DNA of 64,000 bases from Butyricicoccus pullicaecorum (GCA_021531865.1 JAFBIW010000004.1:62001-126000); one strand, 5' to 3'; counted from the stretch's first letter, positions 1 to 9,684 are shown. The notes: generated by a model not told the origin, from the letters alone. Numbers and translations: made by a program.

Positions 1-2
1 AC

Positions 3-806
3 GCGCTGGCCGGCGCCATCGACTACCTGCAGAAGAACCGCGCCGACTATGTCGTCATCGCGGACGGCGACCTGATTGCCAACATCCCGATGGACGAGGT
101 CGTCAAGGCGCATGAGGCTTCGGGCAACGATATCACCATGGTCGTCACCAAGCGCTCGACCGACAACCCGTTCATCACCTTCTGTGAGCTTAACCGCAAG
201 CGCGATATCGCCGATATCCGCGTGGGCGACAACAACGACGGCAAGTGCAAGTACACCGCGCTGGGCGTTTACGTCATGAGCCGCCAGTACCTCATCCACC
301 TGATTGCCGATTGCGTTACCCACAACTGCACCCACTTCGAGCGCGAGCTGCTGACCCGCGCCCTGACCGACGGCAACATCGGCGCCTATGTCTTCAATGA
401 ATACAACATGAAGGTATTCGACGCCAAGGAGTATTTCCAGGCCAATATGGACATTCTGGATAAGGACTGCCGCAACGAGCTGTTCAAGCGCACCCGACCC
501 ATATTCACCCGCATCTATGACGAAGCGCCCGCCTATTACGGCGACAAGGCCGACGTTGTGGATTGCCTGGTTGCCGACGGCTGCCACATCGAGGGTAAGG
601 TCAGCCATTCCGTCCTGTTCCGTGACGTGCTGATCGAAAAGGACGCCGAGGTCAAGAACTCCATCATTATGGAGAACGGCCGCATCCTGTCCGGCGCGTC
701 GCTGGCGCATATCGTCACCGACCGCGGCGTGACCATTCGCGAGGGTCGCACAATGATGGGCCACGAGAACTATCCGGTCGTAATCGCAAAGCGTTCGGTC
801 GTATAA
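3..806 (+). CDS. glgD: Glucose-1-phosphate adenylyltransferase subunit GlgD (5'-truncated by window edge)
   Basis: The reading frame is open from base 3, so the N-terminus lies outside the window and 267 residues remain. It begins inside the nucleotidyltransferase domain (YVVIADGDLIANIPM, typical of GlgC/GlgD) and ends with a left-handed beta-helix-like region (residues around SHSVLFRDVLIEKDAEVKNS). In Firmicutes GlgD pairs with GlgC to make ADP-glucose for glycogen. glgA follows 98 bp downstream on the same strand, which supports this role. GlgD is usually the regulatory, weakly catalytic partner; GlgC would be expected just upstream, but it is outside the window. A catalytic GlgC cannot be excluded because the N-terminal signature loop is missing. 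Confidence 0.85.
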   Translation, partial: ALAGAIDYLQKNRADYVVIADGDLIANIPMDEVVKAHEASGNDITMVVTKRSTDNPFITFCELNRKRDIADIRVGDNNDGKCKYTALGVYVMSRQYLIHLIADCVTHNCTHFERELLTRALTDGNIGAYVFNEYNMKVFDAKEYFQANMDILDKDCRNELFKRTRPIFTRIYDEAPAYYGDKADVVDCLVADGCHIEGKVSHSVLFRDVLIEKDAEVKNSIIMENGRILSGASLAHIVTDRGVTIREGRTMMGHENYPVVIAKRSVV

Positions 807-843
807 TCGGTATCCCGTAATTTTAGTACCATATTCAACGTTC

Positions 844-878
844 AAAGCGGGAGCGTCCTGTCCGGAAGCTCCCGCTTT
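844..878 (+). terminator. Intergenic hairpin between glgD and glgA
   Basis: An 11-bp perfect stem, AAAGCGGGAGC pairing with GCTCCCGCTTT, sits in the glgD-glgA gap. It has no clean T-run after it (TTTGCGGGTTT), so it may be a weak terminator or an mRNA stability/processing element rather than a full stop. A second U-poor hairpin lies after glgA. Confidence 0.55.
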
Positions 879-904
879 GCGGGTTTATCAGGAGGGGATT
901 CCCC

Positions 905-2332
905 ATGAAAATTCTGTATGCAGCATCCGAAGTCGCCCCCTTTGTCAAGACCGGCGGTCTGGGTGACGTCGCGGGCTCTCTGCCGGCCGCGCTGGCGGCT
1001 GCGGGACATGAGGTGGCCGTCGTCTGCCCGCTTTACAGCGCGATCGGCAAGGACTGGCGGGAGCAGATGACCTTTGTTAAGAACGCCTATGTGCAGCTCG
1101 GCTGGCGCAATCAGTACTGCGGCATTTTTTCGCTCGAACGCGCGGGCGTGACCTATTATTTTCTGGATAACGAGTATTATTTCGCGCGTGCGCAGGTTTA
1201 CGGCGAGTATGACGACGCCGAGCGCTTCGCGTTTTTCAGCAAGGCCGTGCTCGAGATTCTGCCCGATCTTGAGCTCAGACCCGATGTGATCAACTGCAAC
1301 GACTGGCAGACCGCGCTTATTCCGGTGTACTACAACCTGATGTTCGCGTCCCGCCCGTTCTATACCGGCATCAAGACCGTATTCACCATCCATAACATCG
1401 CGTTTCAGGGCCGTTATGGTCGGGAAATTCTCGAATATGTCATGGGCATCGACGACGCGCACTACCGCTCGGGCTTCATGGTCATGGACGGCGACGTCAA
1501 TCTCATGAAGGCCGCGATCGTTGCGTCCAACGCGGTCACGACCGTTTCGCCCACCTACGCCGAGGAGATTCAGACGCCGTACTACGGCCACGGTCTGGAT
1601 TCGATCCTGCGTTCCAACAGCTACAAGCTGCACGGCATCATCAACGGCATCGACCTCGACGCCTTCGATCCGGCGCACGACCCGTACCTGCCCGCGCATT
1701 ATACAGCGCAGGATCTCTCGGGCAAGGCGGCGGATAAGCAGGCGCTGCTCGAGCTGTGCGGTCTGGAGGGCGACGCGGATACGCCGGTCATCGGCATGGT
1801 CGGCCGTCTGACCGATCAGAAGGGCCTCGATCTGGTCGAAGCCGTGCTGGACGACATCCTCCGGGACGATGTGCGCCTTGTCGTGCTGGGCAAGGGCGAC
1901 TGGCGGTATGAGCAGATGTTCGTCGAAGCCAAGCGCCGCTATCCGGACAAGGTCTCGGCGTCGATCCTGTTCTCGGCCGACCTGGCGAATAAGATTTACG
2001 CGGGCGCGGATCTGTTCCTGATGCCCTCCAAGACCGAGCCGTGCGGTCTGGCGCAGATGATCGCCCTGCGGTATGGCACCATCCCGATCGTCCGCGAGAC
2101 CGGCGGCCTGCGTGACACCGTCACCGCCTTTGTCGATTATCTGGGCACGGGCAACGGCTTCACCTTCCACAGCTACAACGCGCACGACATGCTGCATGTC
2201 ATCCGCGAGGCCTGCGAGGTCTTCCGTTTCAACAAGGAAGCCTGGCAGAAGCTCATGACCGGCGGTATGCAGTCTGACTTTAGCTGGAAAACTTCGGCAG
2301 AAAAATATGTTGAGGTCTATCAGTCAATTTGA
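905..2332 (+). CDS. glgA: Glycogen synthase GlgA
   Basis: This 475-residue GT5-family enzyme transfers glucose from ADP-glucose to the growing alpha-1,4-glucan. The N-terminus carries the ADP-glucose binding motif KTGGLGDVAGSLP (about residues 15-27). The C-terminal GT-B half has GRLTDQKGLDLV and the active-site region PSKTEPCGLAQM. Length matches the family (about 475-480). The ATG follows CAGGAGGGG at about 7 bp spacing. It lies between glgD and a GH13 alpha-glucan enzyme, so this is a carbohydrate-storage cluster. Confidence 0.96.
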   Translation: MKILYAASEVAPFVKTGGLGDVAGSLPAALAAAGHEVAVVCPLYSAIGKDWREQMTFVKNAYVQLGWRNQYCGIFSLERAGVTYYFLDNEYYFARAQVYGEYDDAERFAFFSKAVLEILPDLELRPDVINCNDWQTALIPVYYNLMFASRPFYTGIKTVFTIHNIAFQGRYGREILEYVMGIDDAHYRSGFMVMDGDVNLMKAAIVASNAVTTVSPTYAEEIQTPYYGHGLDSILRSNSYKLHGIINGIDLDAFDPAHDPYLPAHYTAQDLSGKAADKQALLELCGLEGDADTPVIGMVGRLTDQKGLDLVEAVLDDILRDDVRLVVLGKGDWRYEQMFVEAKRRYPDKVSASILFSADLANKIYAGADLFLMPSKTEPCGLAQMIALRYGTIPIVRETGGLRDTVTAFVDYLGTGNGFTFHSYNAHDMLHVIREACEVFRFNKEAWQKLMTGGMQSDFSWKTSAEKYVEVYQSI

Positions 2333-2346
2333 TATGATAAAAGGAG

Positions 2347-2378
2347 ACAGGACTGCGCGGTTCGCCCGGCAGTCCTGT
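2347..2378 (+). terminator. Hairpin downstream of glgA
   Basis: A 10-bp stem, ACAGGACTGC pairing with GCAGTCCTGT, lies just after the glgA stop. It has no following T-run, so read-through into the GH13 gene is likely. It may protect the 3' end of the glgA message. A second GC-rich dyad (GGCCCG/CGGGCC, about 2423-2442) lies before the next ribosome binding site. Confidence 0.5.
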
Positions 2379-2480
2379 GCCCCGCTTCGGCCGTGATTTT
2401 CAATTCAAGTATTTTTGCGACGGCCCGGCCCGGCTCGGGCCATGGCAAAAGCACTTTCACCCAAAGGAGTATCACTTTAT

Positions 2481-4370
2481 ATGATTTTGGATCAAACCAT
2501 TTACGCATCCCGGGATCAGGCCTGCAAGGAGCCATACGGCGCCGCAGCCGCCGGTCAGCCGGTGCGTTTTTCCGTCTATCCCGATCGCGAGCACTTCCTG
2601 TACGCCGTGACCCTCTGGGTCGGCGCGGACGGCCAGCCGGCGCAGCCCTATCCCATGCAGTGGGACGGCCTGTGCGGCGCGCGCGATCGCTATACCGTTG
2701 TATTCACACCCGAACAGCCCGATCTGTACTGGTATTATTTCACCTGCGACGATGCGGACAGCCGCACCTTTGTCAGCCGCGGGGAGGCCGGCGTGGGAAT
2801 CTGCGGGCAGGCGCTCGGCACGATGTTCCAGCTCACCGTGTTCGACGGCTCGTACAAAGTCGCTGACTGGTTCGGCAAGGGCATCACCTATAATATTTTC
2901 CCCGACCGCTTCTGCCGCACCCAGGTTCCGCCCAAGGAGGGCTACCGCGCGCCGCGCGTCGTGCACGAGAACTGGAACGACATCCCGGTCTATCTGCCGA
3001 ACGAGAAGGGCGAGATTCTGAATAACGATTTCTTCGGCGGCAGCATTCAGGGCGTGATCTCCAAGCTCGATTATCTCGAATCCCTGCACGTGCAGACCAT
3101 TTATTTCAATCCGATCTTCGAGGCGTTTTCCAACCACCGCTACGACACGGGCAATTACAAGTGTATCGACCCGATGATGGGCACCGAGGAGGACTTCAAG
3201 ACCCTGTGTGCCGAGGCGAAGAAGCGCGGGATGCGCGTTGTTCTGGACGGCGTGTTCAGCCACAACGGCTATGACAGCCTGTATTTCAACGCGCGCGGCC
3301 ACTATGACAGCGTGGGCGCGTACCAGTCCCAGCAGTCGCCCTATTATTCGTGGTATGAGTTCTCCCATTGGCCCGATCAGTACGGCTCGTGGTGGGGCAT
3401 CTATACGCTGCCGCAGGTCAACGAGCTGAATCCGAGCTACCTTGATTATATTGTCGAGGACGAGGACAGCGTCATCCGCCGCTGGCTGTCCCTGGGCGCG
3501 TCCGGCTGGCGGCTGGACGTCGCGGACGAACTGCCGGATGAATTCATTGCCCGCCTGAACGCGGCTGCCCGCTGCGAAAAGAGCGACGCGCTGATCGTCG
3601 GTGAGGTCTGGGAGGATGCGTCGAATAAGATCAGCTATTCGGTTCGCCGCCGCTATTTTCAGGGCGGAGAATTGGACAGCGTCATGAACTATCCGCTGCG
3701 TGACGGCGTGCTCAGCTTTCTGGGCGGCGCACCCGCGCAGGATTTTGCCGAAAAAATGGAGTGCCTGCGCGAAAACTATCCGCGCGCGATCTTCTATAAC
3801 CTTATGAACATCATCGGCACGCATGACACGCCCCGTGTGCTCACCGTGCTCGGCGCGAAGCCCGAGGACTGGAGCGGCTCGCGTGAGCACCGCGCCGCCG
3901 CCCGCCTGATCGGTGACGACCTGATCGCCGCCCGCCGCCGGATGTATCTGGCCGCTGCGATTCAGTTCACCATGCCCGGTTCGCCCACCATTTATTACGG
4001 CGACGAGGCCGGTCAGCAGGGCTTCGAGGACCCGTTCAACCGCCGCACCTATCCGTGGGGCAATGAGGATGGTTCGCTGCTCGATTTCTATCGCCGCCTG
4101 TGCGCGGTGCGCGCCGAAAGCACGGCGCTGAACGACGGTGAGTTGCGCTTCCTGCGCGCCGAGGGCGGCGTGCTTGTTTACGAGCGCGCGGACGCGGACG
4201 AGCGGATGTATGTAGTGATCAACCGGGACGACGCCGAGAACGTCGTCCGTCTGCCCTGCCTGGAGGCTGAGGATCTGCTGGGCGGCGGCGTTTACGCCTG
4301 CGGCGACACCGACGATCTGGTACTGCGCGCGGCGGGCTGCACCGCGATGATCCTGCGCGCGATCCGATAA
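2481..4370 (+). CDS. GH13 alpha-glycosidase (neopullulanase/cyclomaltodextrinase-like)
   Basis: The 629-residue protein is a family GH13 alpha-glucan hydrolase. A beta-rich N-terminal domain (about 1-125, CBM34-like) precedes the TIM barrel. Catalytic residues are visible: nucleophile D346 in GWRLDVADE, acid/base E375 in VGEVWED and D449 in GTHDTPR. VVLDGVFSHNG is the usual conserved region I. An in-frame start exists at 2415, but the ATG at 2481 is preferred because AAAGGAG lies 12 bp upstream of it and family homology begins there. No signal peptide is seen, so it probably works in the cytoplasm on maltodextrins or glycogen breakdown products, next to glgA. Exact specificity cannot be read from sequence. 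Confidence 0.9.
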   Translation: MILDQTIYASRDQACKEPYGAAAAGQPVRFSVYPDREHFLYAVTLWVGADGQPAQPYPMQWDGLCGARDRYTVVFTPEQPDLYWYYFTCDDADSRTFVSRGEAGVGICGQALGTMFQLTVFDGSYKVADWFGKGITYNIFPDRFCRTQVPPKEGYRAPRVVHENWNDIPVYLPNEKGEILNNDFFGGSIQGVISKLDYLESLHVQTIYFNPIFEAFSNHRYDTGNYKCIDPMMGTEEDFKTLCAEAKKRGMRVVLDGVFSHNGYDSLYFNARGHYDSVGAYQSQQSPYYSWYEFSHWPDQYGSWWGIYTLPQVNELNPSYLDYIVEDEDSVIRRWLSLGASGWRLDVADELPDEFIARLNAAARCEKSDALIVGEVWEDASNKISYSVRRRYFQGGELDSVMNYPLRDGVLSFLGGAPAQDFAEKMECLRENYPRAIFYNLMNIIGTHDTPRVLTVLGAKPEDWSGSREHRAAARLIGDDLIAARRRMYLAAAIQFTMPGSPTIYYGDEAGQQGFEDPFNRRTYPWGNEDGSLLDFYRRLCAVRAESTALNDGELRFLRAEGGVLVYERADADERMYVVINRDDAENVVRLPCLEAEDLLGGGVYACGDTDDLVLRAAGCTAMILRAIR

Positions 4371-4389
4371 AGCAAAGGAGAGAGTTTCA

Positions 4390-4935
4390 ATGGATATGAC
4401 CGAAAAGACGGTTTCTCAGCAATATCAGTTTCATGGCCGCATCGTCCAGCTTCGGGTGGACGAGATCACGCTGCCCAACGGTAAGCCCGCGATGCGCGAG
4501 GTGGTCGAGCATCCGGGCGGCGTGGGCATCCTGCCGATCGACGACGAAGGCAACATCATTCTGGTGCGCCAGTACCGCTACTGCTTTGGCGAGGCCATCC
4601 TCGAGATGCCTGCGGGCAAGCGCGACCACGGGCCGGACGAGAACCATTACCTGTGCGGCGTGCGTGAGCTGAAGGAGGAAACCGGCTGCACCGCCCGTGA
4701 GATGGTCTATCTGGGGGAGATGTACCCCTCGCCCGGCATTACGACCGAGGTCACCCATCTCTACGCCGCCCGCGGCCTGATTCAGGGCGAATGCCAGCCC
4801 GACGAGGATGAATTTCTCGAGCTGGTGCGTCTGCCGATCCGGGAGGTCGAGCGCATGATCGACGCGGGCGAGATCCGCGACGCGAAAACAATTGCCGCGA
4901 TGTACAAGGCGCGGCTGAAGGGGCTGCTGGACTGA
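4390..4935 (+). CDS. NUDIX hydrolase, ADP-ribose pyrophosphatase family
   Basis: The 181-residue protein has a Nudix box with the core REL-K-EETG (about residues 98-105) and the downstream PSPGITTE segment typical of ADP-ribose pyrophosphatases (NudF/YqkG group). These enzymes split ADP-ribose or ADP-sugars to AMP and a sugar phosphate. The Nudix glycine is two residues farther from the first glutamate than the standard G-x5-E pattern, suggesting a small loop insertion. It starts 19 bp after the GH13 gene with an AAAGGAGAG site, and walR follows 15 bp later, so it may be cotranscribed with both. ADP-glucose turnover is a possible link to the glycogen genes, but this is inference. Confidence 0.88.
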   Translation: MDMTEKTVSQQYQFHGRIVQLRVDEITLPNGKPAMREVVEHPGGVGILPIDDEGNIILVRQYRYCFGEAILEMPAGKRDHGPDENHYLCGVRELKEETGCTAREMVYLGEMYPSPGITTEVTHLYAARGLIQGECQPDEDEFLELVRLPIREVERMIDAGEIRDAKTIAAMYKARLKGLLD

Positions 4936-4950
4936 CGGAGGTGATTTCCT

Positions 4951-5637
4951 ATGGCAAAGAAGATCCTTGTAGTCGAGGATGAACAGGACATTGCCAATAT
5001 CATCGTATTCAACCTACAGCGTGCGGGCTTTGAGACGCTCGAGGCGGGGGACGGGCCGACCGGCCTGCGCATGGCGCTCGAGGAATCGCCCGACCTTATC
5101 CTGCTCGACGTGATGCTGCCCGGCATGGACGGCTTCGAGATCTGCAAGCGCGTGCGGGAAACCTCGCAGGTGCCGATCATTATGCTGACCGCGCGCGAGG
5201 AGGAGGCCGACAAGATCTTCGGTCTCGAGCTGGGCGCGGACGACTATGTCACGAAGCCCTTCTCCAACCGGGAGCTGATTGCCCGCATCCGGGCCAATAT
5301 GCGCCGCTTTTCGGCCGGGGAGCAGGACGCGCCCCAGCACGCGGACAGCCGCGGGCTGGAGATTTCGACCGAGGCGGCCACGGTCTACAAGGACGGCAAG
5401 CCGGTCGATCTCTCGGTGCGTGAGTTTGAAATTCTGTCCTATCTGGCGCATGAGCCTGGCCGCGTCGTCTCCCGCGAGGAGCTGATGGAGAAGGTCTGGG
5501 GCTTTGAGTATTACGGCGACCTGCGCGCGGTGGATGTTGCGATCCGCCGCCTGCGCGAGAAGATCGAGGACGAGCCCGCACAGCCCAAATACATCATCAC
5601 CAAGCGCGGTCTGGGCTATTATTTCGCCAAGTCTTGA
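4951..5637 (+). CDS. walR: Response regulator WalR (OmpR/PhoB family)
   Basis: The 228-residue protein has a receiver domain (1-120) with acidic pocket ED at 10-11, phospho-acceptor D53 in LLDVMLPGMDG and K in TKPF. A winged-helix DNA-binding domain (about 130-228) ends with RRLREKIEDEP and KRGLGYYF. The next genes are a PAS-HAMP histidine kinase, YycH and YycI homologs, then WalJ and RlmH, which is the wal (yyc) gene order. WalR normally controls autolysins and cell-wall turnover. The ATG follows GGAGGTGATTTCCT. Confidence 0.93.
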   Translation: MAKKILVVEDEQDIANIIVFNLQRAGFETLEAGDGPTGLRMALEESPDLILLDVMLPGMDGFEICKRVRETSQVPIIMLTAREEEADKIFGLELGADDYVTKPFSNRELIARIRANMRRFSAGEQDAPQHADSRGLEISTEAATVYKDGKPVDLSVREFEILSYLAHEPGRVVSREELMEKVWGFEYYGDLRAVDVAIRRLREKIEDEPAQPKYIITKRGLGYYFAKS

Positions 5638-5656
5638 GGGTTGAAGGAGAACCGGT

Positions 5657-7447
5657 ATGTTTCGCAGTCTGCACATGAAGCTCGCGCTGATCCTGATTCT
5701 GCTGATCGTTTCCGTCATGGCGGTCGTCGGCACCTTTCTGGTCAACAGCGTCGGCAACTACTATCTGGAGGACTTCCAGACCCGTGTCGAGAGCGTCATG
5801 ACCGAGAACGGCAGTGAGACGCTGCGCTCGCTGGAAAAGGCCGCCCGGGGAGAAAACGGCCCCGAGCAGATCATGAGTATTCTGGCCGCATATGAGAGCC
5901 AGCTTGGCATCGACAATTACCGCAACTATTGTGTGCTCGACGAAAACGGCACGTTCCTGACCGGCTACAACGAGGCGCTCGGTCAGGATCTGGCGCGCAC
6001 GCCCAATATCCTGACTGCGATGACCGGCCAGGCAGGCGGCGAGAACAGCTCGGTCGAAAGCTATATGGATTACGCCATTCCGCTCGACTGCTCGGAATCG
6101 GGCACGCCGCGGTATATCGTCTATATCGTTGACGACAAGCGGGAAATCCGCGCCCTGTCGTGGAGCTTCTTCGGCATCGTACTCAAGGCCATGACCTTTG
6201 GCCTGCTCGTCGCCGTGCTGCTGAGCTTTCTGCTGTCCAAGACGATCACGACGCCGATCGAAAACATCCGCACCCGGGCGCAGATGGTCGCCGCAGGCGA
6301 CTTCAGCCACCGGGTCGATATCCAGTCGAACGACGAGATCGGTGAGCTGACCGCGACGTTCAACGAAATGGCCGACCGCCTGCACGATACGCTCGAAGAG
6401 GTCGCGGGCGAGCGCGACAAGCTCAACACGATCTTCTTGCACATGACGGACGGCGTCGCCGCTTTTACGGCGGACGGCAAGCTGATCCACATGAATCCGG
6501 CGACCGAAAGCCTGCTGGGCGTCGCCTTTCGCGAGGACGCCCGGTTCGAGGATGTTTTCGTCGGCGTCTCCATGCCGAACGAGGACATGGCGGGGGAGCA
6601 GGGCTTCATTCAAACCGAGATCAGCCGCACGGGTCGCACGCTGGCCGTTCTGTTCGCGCCCTACGGCACGAACGAGAGCGAGAAGGGCATCATCGCGGTC
6701 ATCCATGACATCACGGAGCAGCGCAAGCTGGACGACGCACGCCGTGAATTTGTTGCCAATGTCTCCCACGAGCTGCGCACCCCGCTGACCAACATCAAAA
6801 GCTATACCGAGACCCTGATCGACGCGGCGGGCGAGCTGCCGGCCGAGACCGAGGTGCGCTTCCTGTCGGTCATCGGCAACGAGGCCGACCGCATGACCCG
6901 CATCGTCAAGGATCTGCTGACTCTGTCCAAGCTGGATTACGGCCGGATGGATCTGCATTTCCGCCGCTTTTCCATGCAGGATATGCTCGAAAGCGTGTAC
7001 GCGGCCATGCTGCTGGCAGCCGAGGGCAGCGGACAGACGCTTGCGCTCGATCTGCGCGACCCCATGCCCGATATGAACGGCGACCGCGAACGGCTGGAGC
7101 AGGTCGTCATCAATGTGCTGTCCAACGCGGTCAAGTACACGCCCTCGGGCGGCCACATCAAGCTGACCGCCATGCGCCGGGATGACCGCCATGTGACCAT
7201 TCAGGTCACGGACGACGGCATGGGCATTCCCGAGGCCGATATCCCGCGCCTGTTTGAGCGGTTTTACCGGGTGGATAAGGCCCGTTCGCGCGCCAAGGGT
7301 GGCAGCGGTCTGGGTCTTGCGATTGCGAAGGAGATGGTCGAGGCCCACCGCGGCACGATCTACCTCGAAAGCGAGCTGGACGTGGGCACGACCGTGACGA
7401 TCATTCTGCCGACCAACCTGCCGGCGGATGACGAAAAGAAGCTATGA
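5657..7447 (+). CDS. walK: Sensor histidine kinase WalK
   Basis: The 596-residue membrane kinase has TM1 at about 8-30, an extracytoplasmic sensor loop to about 167, TM2 at about 170-193, HAMP (about 194-246), a PAS domain (about 255-355) with no clear metal-ligand assignment possible here, HisKA with phospho-acceptor H371 in NVSHELRTPL, and an HATPase_c domain with N-box NAVKYTP and G-box GSGLGLAIAKE. It follows walR by 19 bp and overlaps yycH by 4 bp (ATGA), so kinase and accessory proteins are translationally coupled. It is expected to monitor peptidoglycan state at the membrane. Confidence 0.94.
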   Translation: MFRSLHMKLALILILLIVSVMAVVGTFLVNSVGNYYLEDFQTRVESVMTENGSETLRSLEKAARGENGPEQIMSILAAYESQLGIDNYRNYCVLDENGTFLTGYNEALGQDLARTPNILTAMTGQAGGENSSVESYMDYAIPLDCSESGTPRYIVYIVDDKREIRALSWSFFGIVLKAMTFGLLVAVLLSFLLSKTITTPIENIRTRAQMVAAGDFSHRVDIQSNDEIGELTATFNEMADRLHDTLEEVAGERDKLNTIFLHMTDGVAAFTADGKLIHMNPATESLLGVAFREDARFEDVFVGVSMPNEDMAGEQGFIQTEISRTGRTLAVLFAPYGTNESEKGIIAVIHDITEQRKLDDARREFVANVSHELRTPLTNIKSYTETLIDAAGELPAETEVRFLSVIGNEADRMTRIVKDLLTLSKLDYGRMDLHFRRFSMQDMLESVYAAMLLAAEGSGQTLALDLRDPMPDMNGDRERLEQVVINVLSNAVKYTPSGGHIKLTAMRRDDRHVTIQVTDDGMGIPEADIPRLFERFYRVDKARSRAKGGSGLGLAIAKEMVEAHRGTIYLESELDVGTTVTIILPTNLPADDEKKL

Positions 7448-8787
7448 AAATTCCGAAGAATCAACTGAAAAATACGACCAAAAACCTGATCTTGCTCAGC
7501 CTGTTCCTGCTGCTCATCGTGCTGACCGCGATCAGTTGGCTGGGCGACCTGAGTCTGGACGCTATTCCGGCGGATTCGTGGCTGGGCCGCACCTACATCG
7601 ACCTGAGCTTCGGCGCGTCGGGCGGCTTTGAGCTGCGCTCGGGCGAGATCCCGGCGGCCTATCCGGTCGAATGTGCGGTATGGGACGATGCGTCCCTGCG
7701 CGGCGCGCAGTACAACGAGGTCGCGGTCAAGTCGTTCCTGTCCGATTACGGGCAGACGGTCGCGTCCGCGCTTGCGGGCGTGCGCAGGCTTGAGGAAGGC
7801 AGCGAGACGGACTTCCGCGCGGCGCTCTCGGACGCCGCTCTGTATCTGCGGTATGACAGTGTTCTGCCGCTCTCGCTGCTGACGAACTGGATGGGCGGTA
7901 CGCTGTCGGTGTCCGACGACCCGGCGGTCACGGCGCTGCTGCTGACCCGGTCGGGAGAGCTGTGGCTGCGCGGCGACGGCGCGGCGCTCTGGACGGGCAC
8001 GACCGGCCAGAAGCTCGCGGACGTCCAATTCCGCGCGCAGGCGTTTTCGGGATATGCCTGCCGCTTTGCAGCACTGTCAGGCACGCCCTACGACGGGGCG
8101 GCGGTGCATCCCGAGACTTTGTTGTTCGACGATACGCTTTCGCTGCCCACCCTGACGAGTACGGCGGCGCAGTTCGACACCGAGAGCGCGGCCAGCCTGC
8201 AGCAGCTTCTGCAGGCCTTCGGCTACGAGCCGCATGTGCGCAACTATGACGATGGGGACTCAGGAAAGCGGGTTTTTGTCGAGAGCCAGTCCACCCTGCG
8301 GGTGGGCGAGGACGGCACCGTCGTTTTCCGTGCCAATACGGTCGAGGGCGGTCTGGAAGCCTATCTGGAAAGTGAGCTGGGCGGCGAACAGCCGCTGGCC
8401 TTCCAGATCGACTACGCCCGCCGTCTGCTGGACACGGCGGCGCAGGCCTTTTCCTCGGACGCGTCCTTCTATTTCGTGTACGCTGAGGACGACCGGACGT
8501 CCGGCGTGACCCGCCTGCTGTTCCGCTACGCGGTCGGCGGCGTGCCGGTCATGGATGCGGACGGCGTCATGGCGGTCATCGAATTCCGGGACAACATGTT
8601 CGTCTCGGCGGCGCTCAATCTGCGTTCCTTCACGCAGGGCGAGGTGACGGCCGGGCTGCTGCCATCCGGACAGGCGGCCAGCGCGGCAGTGGGCGAGACG
8701 CGTGGCCTGCACGTCGGCTATTTTGTCCGGGAGGACGGCGCCTATGCGGCCCGCCGCTATTATCTGATCGACGGAAAGGAAAGCTGA
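7444..8787 (+). CDS. yycH: YycH-like regulatory protein of the Wal system
   Basis: The 447-residue protein has a short cytoplasmic N-terminus (KIPKNQLKNTTKN), one TM helix (about 15-36) and a large extracytoplasmic domain. Overall sequence similarity to YycH cannot be scored by eye. The call rests on architecture (single N-terminal anchor plus about 400 external residues) and its fixed position between walK and yycI. In Bacillus, YycH and YycI contact WalK through their membrane segments and tune its activity. The ATG overlaps the walK stop. Confidence 0.8.
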   Translation: MKIPKNQLKNTTKNLILLSLFLLLIVLTAISWLGDLSLDAIPADSWLGRTYIDLSFGASGGFELRSGEIPAAYPVECAVWDDASLRGAQYNEVAVKSFLSDYGQTVASALAGVRRLEEGSETDFRAALSDAALYLRYDSVLPLSLLTNWMGGTLSVSDDPAVTALLLTRSGELWLRGDGAALWTGTTGQKLADVQFRAQAFSGYACRFAALSGTPYDGAAVHPETLLFDDTLSLPTLTSTAAQFDTESAASLQQLLQAFGYEPHVRNYDDGDSGKRVFVESQSTLRVGEDGTVVFRANTVEGGLEAYLESELGGEQPLAFQIDYARRLLDTAAQAFSSDASFYFVYAEDDRTSGVTRLLFRYAVGGVPVMDADGVMAVIEFRDNMFVSAALNLRSFTQGEVTAGLLPSGQAASAAVGETRGLHVGYFVREDGAYAARRYYLIDGKES

Positions 8788-8790
8788 TCT

Positions 8791-9618
8791 ATGCAGTGGA
8801 GCCGGGTCAAATCCATTTTGATCGTGATCCTGCTGGTCGCCAATGGCTTTTTGGCGTTCAATATTGCAGGGAAATATGTGTCACGCTATTATCGTGAGAC
8901 CGAAACTGCACATAATATGACTGTGATCCTGACGGCGCGCGGCATCGAGCCGGGGCGTGCGCTCACGCTGCCCGAGGCGCATTCGCTGCCCGTCCTGCAG
9001 ATCGACCGCAGCCGCCCGGACGAGGACACGTTCTCGACCGGACTGCTGGGCGAAGACGCGGAGCGCACCGAAACGCCGGACGGCGCGGTCACCTACACCG
9101 GTGCGGCCGGTTCGCTGACGTGGAGCGGCGGCGGTTCTGTTGCGGGTGCGGTGACGCCTGTCGGCTACAAACGGCCGTCGGGTGCGCGGGCGATGGAGGA
9201 GGCAGTGCAGAAGCTGCTCAGCGACGCAGGTGTGACGAACCCGGTGGAGCTGGCTGCGGACGAGACCGCATCCATGGTGACGGCCGGCTTCCAGACGGCG
9301 GGCGTGCCTGTGTTCAACCGGAAGCTGACCTTCGGCTTCTCGGACACCCGGGTCACGCTGACCGGTTGGTGGACGTTTGGCGTGCCCTACACCACCAGAA
9401 GCGGGGTGTACGCCGCCTGCGAGGCCAGTGACGCCGTCTTTACCCTGATCTCTCGCGAAACCGTCGGTCGGATCGACCGGCTGGAGGAGGGCTTCCTCCT
9501 GACCGAAAACGGCGGCGGACGGGTGCAGATGACGCCCGGCTGGCGCATTGAGACCGATATCGGCTGTTTTTTCGTCGATTCGCTGAAAAAATCAAGCATG
9601 GCTATCGAAAATTATTGA
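8791..9618 (+). CDS. yycI: YycI-like regulatory protein of the Wal system
   Basis: The 275-residue protein begins MQWSRVKSILIVILLVANGFLAF, split here as MQWSRVKSIL then IVILLVANGFLAF, the characteristic YycI N-terminus (M-W-S-K plus one TM helix). The remaining approximately 245 residues are predicted extracytoplasmic. It starts 3 bp after yycH. Together with YycH it forms the membrane complex that modulates WalK. No transcription terminator is seen directly after it; a promoter for murA begins 21 bp later. Confidence 0.83.
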   Translation: MQWSRVKSILIVILLVANGFLAFNIAGKYVSRYYRETETAHNMTVILTARGIEPGRALTLPEAHSLPVLQIDRSRPDEDTFSTGLLGEDAERTETPDGAVTYTGAAGSLTWSGGGSVAGAVTPVGYKRPSGARAMEEAVQKLLSDAGVTNPVELAADETASMVTAGFQTAGVPVFNRKLTFGFSDTRVTLTGWWTFGVPYTTRSGVYAACEASDAVFTLISRETVGRIDRLEEGFLLTENGGGRVQMTPGWRIETDIGCFFVDSLKKSSMAIENY

Positions 9619-9638
9619 TACAGAAGCGCAAAAGAGTT

Positions 9639-9667
9639 TTGCATTTCCCGGCGTCCTATGGTAAAAT
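9639..9667 (+). promoter_or_regulatory. Candidate sigma-A promoter of murA
   Basis: TTGCAT at 9639-9644 and TAAAAT at 9662-9667 are separated by 17 bp. It would give murA-walJ-rlmH its own start, separate from walRK. Confidence 0.6.
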
Positions 9668-9684
9668 ATTTAATGCATGAATTT

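Noticed and set aside
842-2197. Long antisense frames over glgA, the GH13 gene, walK and many others
   Set aside because: GC-rich genes open shadow frames on the other strand. These lack ribosome sites and recognisable domains, and overlap confidently identified genes.
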